A DNA stretch of 64,000 nt from Alteromonadales bacterium alter-6D02 (GCA_002835545.1 PIZK01000026.1:1-64000); one strand, 5' to 3'; counted from the stretch's first letter, positions 17,665 through 27,486 are shown. Made by a program: numbers and translations. The notes: generated by a model not told the origin, from the sequence alone.

Positions 17665-19008
17665 TTCATTGATATTGTATTTTTCGATCAATGCGTAAAG
17701 CGTTGGCCGAGTAACTCCTAACTGTTCAGCGGTCTTTGACATATTACCATTGCATAGCTCATAAGCACTGACAATTGCTTTACTTTCTGCTTGTGCACGC
17801 ACGTCCCTTAATACAATGATATTATCTTGTGTTGAGGCGTTAAGACCTAACTCAAGTTCATCAATGTAGTTATTATCTGACATTATCACTGCGGATTTTA
17901 TTTTATTTTGTAATTCGCGAATATTTCCTGGCCAAGAATAGTTCATTAGGGCATTAATAGCCTCTGGTGTGAATCCTTTAATCTTTGCGTTTAGCTCTTC
18001 ATTAAACTGTTTTAAGATAGTTTTAGAAAGTAGAATGATGTCACTATCTCGCTCTCTAAGGGCTGGGATATTAATACAAATCTCATTGATTCGATAGAAT
18101 AGATCTTCACGAAAGAACTCTTGGTTAATCATTTCTTCCAAGTTTCGATGTGTCGCACAGATCACTCTAATATCAATCTCTATTTCTTGGCGACCGCCGA
18201 TCCGTTCAATTAACCGCTCCTGCAAGAAGCGTAGCATTTTGGCCTGTAAATTAAGAGGCATATCACCGATTTCATCTAAGAATAAAGTGCCTCCGTGTGC
18301 ACATTCAATCTTCCCTTTCGTTTGTTTGTGAGCGCCCGTAAATGCACCTTTTTCATAACCGAAGAGTTCGCTTTCTAGTAAATTTTCAGGTATTGAGGCA
18401 CAATTTATTGCGATAAAAGGTTTATTTTTCCTATCGCTTAATTGGTGGATTGCTTTGGCCAAAACCTCTTTACCTGTGCCACTCTCTCCGAGCAATAATG
18501 TGGTGATATTATTTTTAGCAATTCGCTCTACCATTTTGATTACACGTTGCATTGGCTGGCTTGAACCGATGATATTGTTGACGGACGGGGCGAGTAGGTT
18601 TAATCGTCGGTTTTCTTCTTCAAGTTGGTAAAGGTGCAACGCACGGGTGAGAAAATGAATTAAAATATCGGGTTCAACAGGCTTTTGGAAAAAGTCTGTT
18701 GCACCCAGTGCAATAGCCTTGACCGCATTTTTTCGATCATCATTGCCTGTGATAACGATTACTTTGGTATGGGGGGCAAAACTTAATATAGCCGTTAGTG
18801 TAGCGAGCCCCTCGCTGGCATTGGTGGGGTCAGGTGGTAAGCCTAAATCCAGTGTTACAACCGTAGGCGCGTGTAAACGCATTTGTGCCATGGCACCGGT
18901 TTGGTTCTCAGCAGTGATAATGTCAAAATCGCTTAAGCTCCATTTTAATTGCTTTAGAATGCCGGGGTCGTCATCGATAACTAAAATTTTAGGCTTTATT
19001 TGACTCAT
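17650..19008 (-). CDS. prsR: PEP-CTERM-box response regulator, sigma-54 activator
   Basis: The 452-residue NtrC-type regulator has a receiver domain (DDD at 12-14, phospho-acceptor Asp54 in TLDLGLPP, Lys in FFQKPVEPD). A sigma-54 AAA+ domain follows, with Walker A GESGTGKEVLAK, the sigma-54 contact loop GAFTGA, Walker B GGTLFLDEIGDMP and RYxWPGN-like NYSWPGNIRELQN. It ends in a Fis-type HTH, NMSKTAEQLGVTRPTLYALI. This architecture next to prsK and an exosortase locus matches PrsR, which with PrsK and RpoN controls PEP-CTERM and polysaccharide genes in studied species. It overlaps prsK by 20 bases, so translational coupling is likely. Its binding sites in this window are not certain. Confidence 0.92.
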   Translation of the reverse strand: MSQIKPKILVIDDDPGILKQLKWSLSDFDIITAENQTGAMAQMRLHAPTVVTLDLGLPPDPTNASEGLATLTAILSFAPHTKVIVITGNDDRKNAVKAIALGATDFFQKPVEPDILIHFLTRALHLYQLEEENRRLNLLAPSVNNIIGSSQPMQRVIKMVERIAKNNITTLLLGESGTGKEVLAKAIHQLSDRKNKPFIAINCASIPENLLESELFGYEKGAFTGAHKQTKGKIECAHGGTLFLDEIGDMPLNLQAKMLRFLQERLIERIGGRQEIEIDIRVICATHRNLEEMINQEFFREDLFYRINEICINIPALRERDSDIILLSKTILKQFNEELNAKIKGFTPEAINALMNYSWPGNIRELQNKIKSAVIMSDNNYIDELELGLNASTQDNIIVLRDVRAQAESKAIVSAYELCNGNMSKTAEQLGVTRPTLYALIEKYNINELVSS

Positions 19009-21124
19009 AATACGAATCCTTGTTGGGCACGAGTTCGGACTGCTGGGGAATTAATAAATTAATGCATGTCCCTTGGTGTTCAATGCTATCTATCTCTAGT
19101 TGACCACCAATGTCTTCGATATAGTGTTTGGCTTCGTAGGCTCCAATTCCCATCCCAGCGTTTCCTTTTGTTGTATCAAAAGGCTTGAAAAGGCGATGTT
19201 CAATAAAGTCTTGGGTCATGCCAACGCCGCTATCTTTAATAGAGATAATCCAATGCTTTACGGTTTGCTTTAACGCAATAGTGACAGAGTGATTTGCCAT
19301 TGATTCTTTACTCAGACTAGATTCCCCTTCAATAAGACTAGCGTGACAAGCATCTTGAGCATTTTTTATTAAGTGCAATATAATATTAGTCAACTTTTCA
19401 GGTTCTAGGTATAAATTTGGTGAAGGGTTAGTGCCCTCGTTTACGTCAATTATGAGTTGTGGAACGGGTGTGTAACTAACTTTGTTAATAATTTCTTTGA
19501 GGAAAGATTTTAAGTTAATTGAACTTCGCTGTTGCTGTTGGGATTGTTTGGTTCGTAGCTGAGAGAGCATATTATTGATTTTTTTACTGGCGTGTTCGAT
19601 GGTTTCAAAAGTGTCATCAATAAACTCTGGGTTATGTTTAAATTTTTGTGCATTAGCTGAGGTTAATTCTAATTGTGCGGCAATATTCTTTAAATCATGG
19701 ACTAAAAACGCTGACATACGATTAAATGCTGTGAATTGGCTAGCTTCCAATATTGCTCTGTTGGCTTGGTTTAGTGCTAAAAAGTTGGCAAGCTGTTGGC
19801 CTGCGGTGAACAGTAAATCCCGATCTTCATAGTTTACGATTTCATTATGGCTAGGCCTAGACAAAAGAAAGTAACCAAATAGGGCATTTTGATGAATAAT
19901 GGGGACGACGATTTTTAGCGAGCAATTTAATACAGCGTCTAATCCCGTCAGTTGCTGTGGGTAAACTTCGGGATAGCGCTCATATTCGTCAATATCAATA
20001 ATCCATTGTTTATCATCTTTTTGATAGCTTGCAATGAAGTCTACCCATTTTGACTCAGTCGTAAAATTATCGAGCGTGGTAGCATTGCACATTATCGGTT
20101 TGTCTTTTTTTATAATGAATAATGCGCCATGTTTCATCTTAAATAATTGAGTAATAGCATTAATGGCGACATATTTGTAATCTGTACTAGAGTCTTCAGA
20201 TAAGCTGTTGTTTAAGTTTATCCACTGTTGTCGATAGTTGTAACGGTTAGCAAAAAAGTGCTTATCTATAAATACTTTAATCTTATTCTTAAGTGGCTGG
20301 TTAATAAATAGCAATACTAAAATAGCCAAAGCTAAAATAGTGAAGAGTAATTGAGATACGACCCCCCAATGCCCGCCATTTATTTTTAAGTAGTAGCCCG
20401 TAGCACCCATAGTGAGTAGGTAAAGGGAGATGCCCAGCAATAGAGTGGAGTGGAACACAACTTCGCGTGATATAAATATGCGCAAGCCTAATGACTCTTG
20501 ACGCTTAATACCAATGACTAATATAGGGCTAAGGAGTATATAAAATGCGCCTCTGAGCCAAAACATGTCTAAGTTTATCTGTGATAATAAAACTGCACTA
20601 GAGTATAAGATAAGGTCGAAAATAGCGAAGCCTGCAATGGTGAAAGCTAATGGTTTGAATCCCCATTTAAACTCGCTGCTGCCTTGGCGGTAAAGGTACT
20701 CGATCATGATTAATAATGCGATTGATTGTGTTAGTTGAGCGATAAAAATGAGTTGAGTTGGTATGAGGTACAAATAAACATTAAGGGTTAAACAGAACAA
20801 ACTAAAAATGATCAGAAAGTAAAACAAAGAGAATTTATTTCTGGTGGCAATTAGTGACAAAAACTTGTTTTTTTTGAGCAATAAGTTAATACAGAGCAAG
20901 CCTAATAGAAGGTTCTTAACCGTCTCAAATATGAAAGAAAAAATTAGAGGCTTTTGACTCTGAATTGAGTAGCTGGTGAAAAAACACCAGGTTGCAGTTG
21001 CTATAACTGCCATAAACAGGATCTTTGAATTTAACTGTTTAATCGAAGTGGTGGACATTAAAAGAAGGAGCAAGAGAAAGCATCCTCCTGCGATTAGGTA
21101 ACTAAAAAAACCAACACTTTCCAT
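18989..21124 (-). CDS. prsK: XrtA/PEP-CTERM system sensor histidine kinase
   Basis: The 711-residue membrane kinase has an N-terminal half of about 8-10 hydrophobic segments (residues 1-290). A GAF-like domain follows (roughly 320-470, with SRPSHNEIVNYEDRDLLFTAG). The dimerisation/His region is FLVHDLKNIAAQLEL, and the ATPase domain has HLIKNAQDAC, KDSGVGMTQDFI and GNAGMGIGAYEAKHYIED. Its partner is PrsR, encoded just downstream with a short overlap. The signal sensed is not known; the large membrane domain suggests an envelope or lipid-linked cue. It starts 3 bases after the ATPase gene, so it is part of the minus-strand operon. Confidence 0.92.
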   Translation of the reverse strand: MESVGFFSYLIAGGCFLLLLLLMSTTSIKQLNSKILFMAVIATATWCFFTSYSIQSQKPLIFSFIFETVKNLLLGLLCINLLLKKNKFLSLIATRNKFSLFYFLIIFSLFCLTLNVYLYLIPTQLIFIAQLTQSIALLIMIEYLYRQGSSEFKWGFKPLAFTIAGFAIFDLILYSSAVLLSQINLDMFWLRGAFYILLSPILVIGIKRQESLGLRIFISREVVFHSTLLLGISLYLLTMGATGYYLKINGGHWGVVSQLLFTILALAILVLLFINQPLKNKIKVFIDKHFFANRYNYRQQWINLNNSLSEDSSTDYKYVAINAITQLFKMKHGALFIIKKDKPIMCNATTLDNFTTESKWVDFIASYQKDDKQWIIDIDEYERYPEVYPQQLTGLDAVLNCSLKIVVPIIHQNALFGYFLLSRPSHNEIVNYEDRDLLFTAGQQLANFLALNQANRAILEASQFTAFNRMSAFLVHDLKNIAAQLELTSANAQKFKHNPEFIDDTFETIEHASKKINNMLSQLRTKQSQQQQRSSINLKSFLKEIINKVSYTPVPQLIIDVNEGTNPSPNLYLEPEKLTNIILHLIKNAQDACHASLIEGESSLSKESMANHSVTIALKQTVKHWIISIKDSGVGMTQDFIEHRLFKPFDTTKGNAGMGIGAYEAKHYIEDIGGQLEIDSIEHQGTCINLLIPQQSELVPNKDSYYESNKA

Positions 21125-21127
21125 TGC

Positions 21128-22117
21128 TTAACTCTTATTAAGTAACATTGTTACTTTAGTATCTAGTTTTTTTATTTTATCAATGGCTTGGGTAAGTAAT
21201 AACTCTAGCTCCTTACTTGTTTCACTTTGTTTCGTTGGAGCACGTAACGCAGGTTGAACGATAGGGTTTTGTTCAACTTTAGCCGACTGAAATGCTGTTG
21301 TCATATTGAGCTCGTTCGACATCTCTTTCAACACGGTATCGATGGCTTCAACATTAAAGTGCTTTAATTCTTCAATAAAGCCAAATAACATTAACCTATC
21401 CATAAATAGGTTAATCATCCTTGGGATCCCTTGAGTTTGGTGATGAATGATTGAAAAGGCTGTAAATGATATTAATGAGTCACCTTGCCATCCTGCTTGC
21501 TTCAATCTGTGATTAATATAATGGCGTGTTTCTTCTTGAGTTAATGGTGCGAGATGGCATGAGGCAATGATTCGCTGTCTAAACTGCTCCATGCCTGGAG
21601 CTTGAATGATAGTGCGTAGCTCGTTTTGCCCTAACAGAAAACTTTGAAATAAAGGCATGTTACCGATTTGAAAGTTTGACAGCATCCTGAGTTCTTCGAC
21701 GGATTCCGCTGGAAGGTTTTGGGCTTCATCAACTAATAAAACGGCTCGCTTGCCTTGCTCATTTAATGCAATTAAAAACTTCTCAATACTTTGTAGGATG
21801 GCTGTTTTATTTCGTTCAACAACATTTATTTTGAATGCTGCTGCAATCATTTCTAATAGTTCAAGCGGCTCTAGTAATGTAGTGACTAGTTGAGCGGCGA
21901 CAATATTCCCTCCGTCAACGTCATCAAGTAATGCTCTAGCAATGGTCGTTTTACCAGTTCCAATGGCACCTGTAATCACAATGAACCCTTCTTGCTGTGA
22001 TAGGCCATACTTCAAGTAACTCAGTGCTTTCTTATGTAGTTCACTTGAGAAAAAAAATAAGGGGTCAGGACTCAACTGAAATGGCTTGCTCTTTAAACCA
22101 TAAAATTCAAGATACAT
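21128..22117 (-). CDS. XrtA-associated AAA ATPase (ExeA-like)
   Basis: The 329-residue ExeA/GspA-type ATPase opens with MYLEFYGLKSKPFQLSPDP, the typical start of this family, and shows Walker A TGAIGTGKTT (near residue 48), Walker B AVLLVDEAQNLP and sensor-like GQNELRTII. It continues to the AAA lid, then a C-terminal extension rich in polar residues with a short helical LLTQAIDKIKKLDTKV segment. Proteins of this kind are constant members of XrtA loci; their task is probably energising assembly or export at the envelope, but it is not established. It lies 3 bases before prsK and 4 bases after the beta-barrel gene, so translation is tightly linked. Confidence 0.9.
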   Translation of the reverse strand: MYLEFYGLKSKPFQLSPDPLFFFSSELHKKALSYLKYGLSQQEGFIVITGAIGTGKTTIARALLDDVDGGNIVAAQLVTTLLEPLELLEMIAAAFKINVVERNKTAILQSIEKFLIALNEQGKRAVLLVDEAQNLPAESVEELRMLSNFQIGNMPLFQSFLLGQNELRTIIQAPGMEQFRQRIIASCHLAPLTQEETRHYINHRLKQAGWQGDSLISFTAFSIIHHQTQGIPRMINLFMDRLMLFGFIEELKHFNVEAIDTVLKEMSNELNMTTAFQSAKVEQNPIVQPALRAPTKQSETSKELELLLTQAIDKIKKLDTKVTMLLNKS

Positions 22118-22121
22118 AGGA

Positions 22122-23744
22122 TTAAAACCTCATTGAGAGCGAAAGCATGATTCGTTGCTCTTTATATTGTTGGTTGCTTTCAAAATCTCGGTCTAACTCT
22201 GTTAGCTGTAATTGGACCCCTATTTCCGGACTTAATGAGCGTTGGTAGCTTAAGCTAAGTCGCGTATCATCAAATCGAGGCAATAACTGCTCCTCATCTT
22301 CAAGTTGAAATTGACTAATGCTACTTGAAAATTCGATACTATCTCGTTGTGAAAGCAGGTAATTAAAGCGCAAACCAACAAAGAGTTGATCTCTTTCTTG
22401 ATCCGTTTGCAAGTTGGTCTGAGTACTCGAAATAAAATTAAAATGTGTAAGTAGTTTACGTTTCTGATAGCTGATGCTAGCGGTATAACGCTTATCTAAA
22501 TAGGTGTTATTTTGTAAGTCTGGGGTGAGTTCTTGCTGCGGAATGAGTTGTTGACCTGCACCTAGGGTTGGAGATGGGTCAGAGGTAAACTCACACTGAT
22601 CTAGAGTAAAAGGTTCAAGTGTTGGGCAAATTAAATTATCAGTTGGTGATTCGTCAAGGCTCGATAGACGGTAGCTAATAATTTGTTCAGTATAAGCGAC
22701 TTTGGTAACAATACGTTTCTTTCTGTGGTTAAAACTAAAGGAATAAGCATCACCGAAAAAACGCTTTTTAGTACTAATTTCAAACGAGGTTCTTCGGCTA
22801 GGGTGCCAAGCTAACTCAGCACTGATGTGGTCTTCGTTGTTGTCATCTAAGGCCCAGTTATAGGCAAGTTTAATATCCGTTTTTGAGCTAGGTTGCCAAC
22901 GAATACCTGAGCCATAACTCGCATAATTCAAGTGTGGTGCCCCCCCTCCAATAACATCATAGTCTTCCTTTGCATATTGCAGGTACAAAGATGTAGTAGA
23001 GGTTAGGCCAAAACCAAGGTTTGCTCGGTAGTTATTGAGTTTTTGTTTGGTGAGAGAAGAAAAGCCTTGTCCACGTCGTTCACTTTCTGTCTGCCTTGCT
23101 GACAATCGCCAATAGCTATGTTTAAAGAAGCGCCCATTACTTAGCGTTAATTGAGTAGAATAAGCATCTGTATCATCGAGTAATGATTGCTCAGCGTTAG
23201 TCACTTGATCCGCTTTTATTTTGTCGGCGGTTAAGTTGAAGTTATAGTCTAAAAAACGTCCTAAACGCGAATTGAAATTGGAGTTTATTTTATAATTTGT
23301 AATATCAGTTTGCGCTGCACCCGAGAGTATATCATCACCACTATTACCTGACGTTAACGTTGATGCAAAACGCCCTTTTTGAGTCGATAATTTGATAAGG
23401 AGCTGATCATCAATCAACTTGAAAGTGGTTGAGGCGAGATAATTACTGAAGTCCTGATCAAGTTGGTGAAATGTTTGATATTTTAGCTTTGTATATTGGT
23501 AACTTAAATTTGTATCAAGCAACATACTTCGACTATTAAGTGCTAATGCAGCGACTAGTTGATTCACGTTGTCAGACTCTATTTGCTGGGTGTCGCTTCG
23601 GTTAAAAAGGTTATCTGAATAGAGTTGAGACATCGACACTCTAGGGGTTACTTTTAGCTCGGCATTAACCGGTAAGGCCATAGAGAACAATACTAAAACA
23701 GAAATCTTAATTGGGTTTTTAGATGCCATACCTTTATAAACCAT
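22122..23744 (-). CDS. XrtA/PEP-CTERM system outer-membrane beta-barrel protein
   Basis: The protein of about 540 residues starts with a signal peptide (KISVLVLFSMALPVNA-E). It is followed by many amphipathic beta-strands and ends in Phe (LSLSMRF), as expected for an outer-membrane barrel. This matches the TIGR03016-type barrel found in exosortase A loci, proposed to help polysaccharide export. An extended frame from 23798 would overlap the kinase gene by 65 bases; I prefer ATG 23744 (GGA upstream, 11-base overlap with the kinase stop). ATG 23729 is also possible and gives the same mature protein. The loop around residues 380-400 holds a pair of Cys (LICPTLEPFTLDQCEF). It lacks the Wza fold, so the secretion channel is uncertain. 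Confidence 0.85.
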   Translation of the reverse strand: MVYKGMASKNPIKISVLVLFSMALPVNAELKVTPRVSMSQLYSDNLFNRSDTQQIESDNVNQLVAALALNSRSMLLDTNLSYQYTKLKYQTFHQLDQDFSNYLASTTFKLIDDQLLIKLSTQKGRFASTLTSGNSGDDILSGAAQTDITNYKINSNFNSRLGRFLDYNFNLTADKIKADQVTNAEQSLLDDTDAYSTQLTLSNGRFFKHSYWRLSARQTESERRGQGFSSLTKQKLNNYRANLGFGLTSTTSLYLQYAKEDYDVIGGGAPHLNYASYGSGIRWQPSSKTDIKLAYNWALDDNNEDHISAELAWHPSRRTSFEISTKKRFFGDAYSFSFNHRKKRIVTKVAYTEQIISYRLSSLDESPTDNLICPTLEPFTLDQCEFTSDPSPTLGAGQQLIPQQELTPDLQNNTYLDKRYTASISYQKRKLLTHFNFISSTQTNLQTDQERDQLFVGLRFNYLLSQRDSIEFSSSISQFQLEDEEQLLPRFDDTRLSLSYQRSLSPEIGVQLQLTELDRDFESNQQYKEQRIMLSLSMRF

Positions 23745-24582
23745 AATAATTTCCATAACCGTAGCCGTAGCCGTAATTCTGAAAGCTATTTTCAGCACTT
23801 TTGTTTAAAACAAAACCTATAGCCATCTCTTTATCGAGTAACTTAACCGCTTTGGTGATGTTGCTTGTAGGGGTTTTATTTTCTTCGACGACAATTACAG
23901 CCTGACCACTGACACTTGCTAAAACTTGTGTTTCGCTCACTCCGATTAAGGGAGGTGAGTCGAGCAAAATAATCCGGTCTGGATAGCGGGAAGCTAATTC
24001 TTGCATCAACTCTTCCATACGAACACTTGAAAGAAGCTCGTGGGTCAAATGGTGGCGACTACCTGCGGGTATTAACGTTAACTTATCAATGTTTGTGTGG
24101 TAGATAACTTGTCCTATGTCACTCACATTTCCTAATAGATAATCGACTAAACCACTTGTCGAGTCATACCCTAACTCTGCTCCAATACTCGGATTAACCA
24201 CGTCCGCATCAATTAATAATACGGTTTTATCTTGCTCTAAAGCCATACTTAAGGCGAGATTGATTGATGTGAACGTTTTTCCCTCATTGGGGTGTGTACT
24301 AGAAATAAGTACAATATTTGAATTGGTTAATAAGTTAGAGGCCTTACCAAAGGCGTTTGTCAGAATTTTTCGTTTAATAAAACGGTACTCTTCATTTGTT
24401 CTGCTTCGCTCTGTACGGTTTGTGACCATCGACTTTCTGGCTAACTCGTTCAAATCAATGGTTATAGTGTGTGCATGTGGCGGCGTAACGCCATGCTCTT
24501 CTTCATTTGAGTTATTGGTTAATGATGTTGAATTAGTGCTTTCAGGTTTACCCTTGGAAAGGGCCTTTTCAATTGTACTCAC
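23734..24582 (-). CDS. XrtA-associated tyrosine autokinase
   Basis: The 282-residue cytoplasmic BY-kinase is of the CpsD/Wzc-C type. Walker A lies in STHPNEGKTFTSINLA (near residue 98), Walker A' in VLLIDADVVNPS and Walker B in RIILLDSPPLIG. A Tyr-rich tail, NYGYGYGYGNYYGL, is the expected autophosphorylation cluster. It cooperates with the separate chain-length protein encoded just upstream (4-base overlap), and phosphorylation of the tail normally tunes polymer length. The N-terminal 50 residues are Ser/Asn-rich and low in complexity. It is part of the minus-strand operon led by the export lipoprotein. Confidence 0.92.
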   Translation of the reverse strand: MSTIEKALSKGKPESTNSTSLTNNSNEEEHGVTPPHAHTITIDLNELARKSMVTNRTERSRTNEEYRFIKRKILTNAFGKASNLLTNSNIVLISSTHPNEGKTFTSINLALSMALEQDKTVLLIDADVVNPSIGAELGYDSTSGLVDYLLGNVSDIGQVIYHTNIDKLTLIPAGSRHHLTHELLSSVRMEELMQELASRYPDRIILLDSPPLIGVSETQVLASVSGQAVIVVEENKTPTSNITKAVKLLDKEMAIGFVLNKSAENSFQNYGYGYGYGNYYGL

Positions 24583-26174
24583 TGTAACACTCCTTGAGCA
24601 AAAACTCGCAAATCAGGCAATAAAGCATTGGTGATATCTAACGCAATAATTGCTGCATAAAAAAGAAATAAAAGACTCAAGAGGCCAATGAAGGTAATAT
24701 TTTTAGTTCTACGCTCACGATTGAAGCCTCGAGTATCAGTATGAGAAACAGCACCAAGTACTGGATACCCAGTTAACTGGCTTAGCTGAAATGGGCTCAT
24801 AATGACTGAGTTTAATTGGCTTGTAATAAAAGCAATTCCGACCCCTGCGGCAATCGAGCCAACTAAAGCGATAGTGTAAAAGAGGCTCCTATTTGGCCCC
24901 GTGGCTTGTTCATCGGCTCGGGGTGGGTCAATAACCTTAAATTGAATATTATCGACAGATTTTTCAGCTCGCTCACCAAGTAGTGCTGTTTCTCGTCGCT
25001 TTAAAAGTTCTTCATATTTTTGCTTGGTAATATTGTATCCACGGTTTAATGCCATTAGTTGGGATTCAATCTCGGGAATTAAATGAATTTTGTTCCTTAA
25101 GTCCATTAACTTATCTTTAAAATTATCAACTCTAACTTTAATTGCCACTAAGCGGCTTTCTAAGTTGATAACGTTAAGGCGCATTTCTTGAAATACAGGG
25201 TTATGGTCTAATGATTGGCCCAGCGAGCTGTTGTTGACGCTAGCTATATCTAGCATTTCTGATATCTCTTCCTCCCTGAGTGCTTGCAATGAGTCGACTC
25301 GAGCTCTTAATTCTTTGACATCAGGGTGTTCGTTGGTGTACTTCATTGTCAGCTGATCTAAATTAGCTTGAAGCTGATTTATCCGCTCATCGTAAGAGGT
25401 AGAGAAGTTACGCTTTTGGCTCGGAGTTAATAGTCCAAAGGTGGGTTGCTCACCGGCCAGTTGAGCGCGGGCAGCTTGAAGCTGAAGCTCGATTTCTCTT
25501 TGTTCTAGTTTTGCCTTTTCTAACTCTTGTTCATATTGTGCTAACGTTGGGTAATAACCTGAGTTGTTTCCTGAAATAAAGCTCCCATTTTTCTGTTTAA
25601 ACTCGGTTAAGCGTTGTTCGCTTTCTAATAATCGATTTTCATATTCCGCAATCTCATCACTAAGAAACTGCTTGGCTACTTTGGCTTCATCTCGTGACTG
25701 ACCAACTGTATTTTCGACGAATACTTTTAACACCGCTTGAACAACGTGAGTAGCTTTTATGGGGTCATCACCAGTATAGATAATGGTATACAGGTTTTCT
25801 TTATTGGTTCTAGCTAACCTAATATTTGATTTTAATTGATCAATCAATCGATCAAATTCTTGTTGGTTATTTGCTAATATATCTAGGTCGACCATTCTGA
25901 GAATTCGTTCTAAATTAGGGCGACTCAGTAATGTCTTTTCCATTAAGCGTATCTGTTGGGTTGGGTTATTACTAATGGTCAACCCTCGTAATAAAGGCTT
26001 TAATAAAGATTGAGTGTCAACATATACACGTGCAGTCGCACGGTACTTGTCAGGCATGATAGTAATGGCCACCCAGCTACTCATTGATATTAACCAGGCA
26101 AAAATAATGATATAGCGCTTTTTTAACCAAATGCCTTTAACAATACTCTGTATTTGCTCGAATAGTTCTTGCAT
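24579..26174 (-). CDS. XrtA system polysaccharide chain-length determinant (Wzz/PCP)
   Basis: The 531-residue inner-membrane polysaccharide co-polymerase has a first transmembrane segment at about residues 20-38 (YIIIFAWLISMSSWVAIT) and a Wzz domain (DKYRATARVYVDTQSLLKPL). It has a long periplasmic coiled-coil (about 170-390, many Glu/Gln/Leu heptads). A proline-rich signature (FKVIDPPRADEQATGPNRS) precedes the second transmembrane helix near residue 435, and there is a third hydrophobic segment near the end. It sets polymer length together with the adjacent tyrosine kinase. The length and the split from the kinase fit the TIGR03007 family of exosortase A loci. Confidence 0.92.
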   Translation of the reverse strand: MQELFEQIQSIVKGIWLKKRYIIIFAWLISMSSWVAITIMPDKYRATARVYVDTQSLLKPLLRGLTISNNPTQQIRLMEKTLLSRPNLERILRMVDLDILANNQQEFDRLIDQLKSNIRLARTNKENLYTIIYTGDDPIKATHVVQAVLKVFVENTVGQSRDEAKVAKQFLSDEIAEYENRLLESEQRLTEFKQKNGSFISGNNSGYYPTLAQYEQELEKAKLEQREIELQLQAARAQLAGEQPTFGLLTPSQKRNFSTSYDERINQLQANLDQLTMKYTNEHPDVKELRARVDSLQALREEEISEMLDIASVNNSSLGQSLDHNPVFQEMRLNVINLESRLVAIKVRVDNFKDKLMDLRNKIHLIPEIESQLMALNRGYNITKQKYEELLKRRETALLGERAEKSVDNIQFKVIDPPRADEQATGPNRSLFYTIALVGSIAAGVGIAFITSQLNSVIMSPFQLSQLTGYPVLGAVSHTDTRGFNRERRTKNITFIGLLSLLFLFYAAIIALDITNALLPDLRVFAQGVLQ

Positions 26175-26245
26175 GTTTGTTTCTCTCTTTCACTGTTAGA
26201 GCGATTGAGTCAATATAAGATATAGAATGTTTGTTGCTTTGCTTG

Positions 26246-26887
26246 TTAAAACCAAGCTTCAGGAATAATGATAATATCGCCTGGTAACACATCGGCATTG
26301 GCCGATATATCTCCATCTTTGACTAAGTCATCAAGCAAAATGAGGTAGGTGTTCTCTTGATTATTGACCACTCTAATGAGTTTTGCTTGATTTCCGTTAG
26401 CAAACTCAGTTAATCCCCCAACAGCAACCATAACATCGAGTAATGTCATATTTTGGCGATAGTTGATTGACTGTGGATTCATGGCCTCGCCGACAATGCG
26501 AATTTGTTCACTAAAAGGTCCGACAAAATTAGATACTGTCACCGTAACAATAGGCTCGCGAATAAAGCGGCTCAACTCTTTTTCAATATCTCTGGCTAGC
26601 ATTGTCGGTGTTTTGCCTGAGACTGGAATATCTTCAACCAAAGAAGTGGTAATTTTGCCATCAGGACGTACTAGAAACTGTCCTGATACTTCGGGGTTTC
26701 GCCAAACAAAAATGTTAAGGGAGTCTCCGGGTCCAATAAGATATTGGTAGTTATCGACAGATGTTGTGAGTGATGGGTAAGTTGTTGCATTACTCAAAAG
26801 AGGTAAGTTGCTACACCCGGTTAGTAAGGTTAATGTTAGGTTGGATGCGATGATTAATTTTGTGATCCCAAAATGTTTCTTGTTCAT
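26246..26887 (-). CDS. XrtA/PEP-CTERM system exopolysaccharide export lipoprotein
   Basis: The 213-residue lipoprotein has lipobox LLTGC and a polysaccharide-export (Wza-like) domain (YLIGPGDSLNIFVWRNPEVS, then VRPDGKITTSLVEDIPVSGK). An SLBB domain follows (VGEAMNPQSINYRQNMTLLDVMVAVGG) and the protein ends in LPGDIIIIPEAWF. It is shorter than Wza and lacks its C-terminal helix, as in the TIGR03027 group. It is the first gene of the minus-strand XrtA operon, so its promoter should lie in the shared 600-bp control region to its right. Confidence 0.92.
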   Translation of the reverse strand: MNKKHFGITKLIIASNLTLTLLTGCSNLPLLSNATTYPSLTTSVDNYQYLIGPGDSLNIFVWRNPEVSGQFLVRPDGKITTSLVEDIPVSGKTPTMLARDIEKELSRFIREPIVTVTVSNFVGPFSEQIRIVGEAMNPQSINYRQNMTLLDVMVAVGGLTEFANGNQAKLIRVVNNQENTYLILLDDLVKDGDISANADVLPGDIIIIPEAWF

Positions 26888-27486
26888 AATAATTATTCCA
26901 TGTTTTATAAATAAACAATCTAATTCACCCTAATGCACTGTTTTGATAGTGCTTAAAAGGTGTATAACAAGCTTCACCAATGCCTAATGTAGTGATACCA
27001 ATATTCATTAATATCCTGATCATTTGTTAAGGGCTAAACGAATGATAGCTACGTTATTTACTATCGATGAAGGGCAACCACATATGCTAATAAATGCCTT
27101 GCTCTAATTCGTTTGAACACATTACAAAACTGTTCACTTTATTAACCGAGTTGGTATTAGTTAAAGTCACTAGTCGCTTTAAAATCTATGAGATGAACCC
27201 CGATCTTTTAGTCAATGATTCACATCCCACCATTGTTCAATATCCCGAACTTTTTTAATTTTTTTATGCCGGAAGAGGATAATTCACCCTTTATTTTCAA
27301 TACATTTTAAAGTTAGACGATGAATTTAACTTCGTCTAGGAAACAGGAATAACTTTATTTTTAGAAAAGTTATCGATGAGAAGAAAAGACCAAAAATATG
27401 CACTACGCTTAATATATTTAACACCGACTTAACATTATCATTTAGCTCATATAAAGACGTTATTGTTCATGAAAGGAGATTGATAA
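26888..27486. promoter_or_regulatory. Divergent control region of the two XrtA operon arms
   Basis: This 600-bp gap separates the export/regulator arm (minus) from the biosynthesis arm (plus), so promoters of both must lie here. The 11-bp word TAATTCACCCT occurs in direct orientation at 26921-26931 and 27280-27290. Two inverted repeats are visible: GCACT-N8-AGTGC at 26935-26952 and TAGACGA-N11-TCGTCTA at 27314-27338. Either could bind a regulator such as PrsR, but I know of no consensus that would confirm this. I see no convincing sigma-54 site. The middle is taken by a MITE-like palindrome. The plus-strand gene has a good AAGGAGA site at 27474-27480. Confidence 0.5.
26993..27160. mobile_element. 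MITE-like palindromic element
   Basis: A 168-bp imperfect palindrome runs from TGATACCAATATTCATTAAT at the left to ATTAACCGAGTTGGTATTA at the right; the ends are imperfect inverted repeats. Inside, CTAAACGAATGATAGC at the left mirrors GCTCTAATTCGTTTGA at the right. A related half-element lies at 40568-40630. It has no coding capacity. It looks like a short non-autonomous element common in Alteromonadales intergenic DNA, which is recollection rather than a search result. Confidence 0.55.

Noticed and set aside
26970-26990. Sigma-54 promoter on the minus strand before the export lipoprotein gene
   Set aside because: The spacing fits, but the -12 element reads AAGC in place of TTGC, so the match is too weak.
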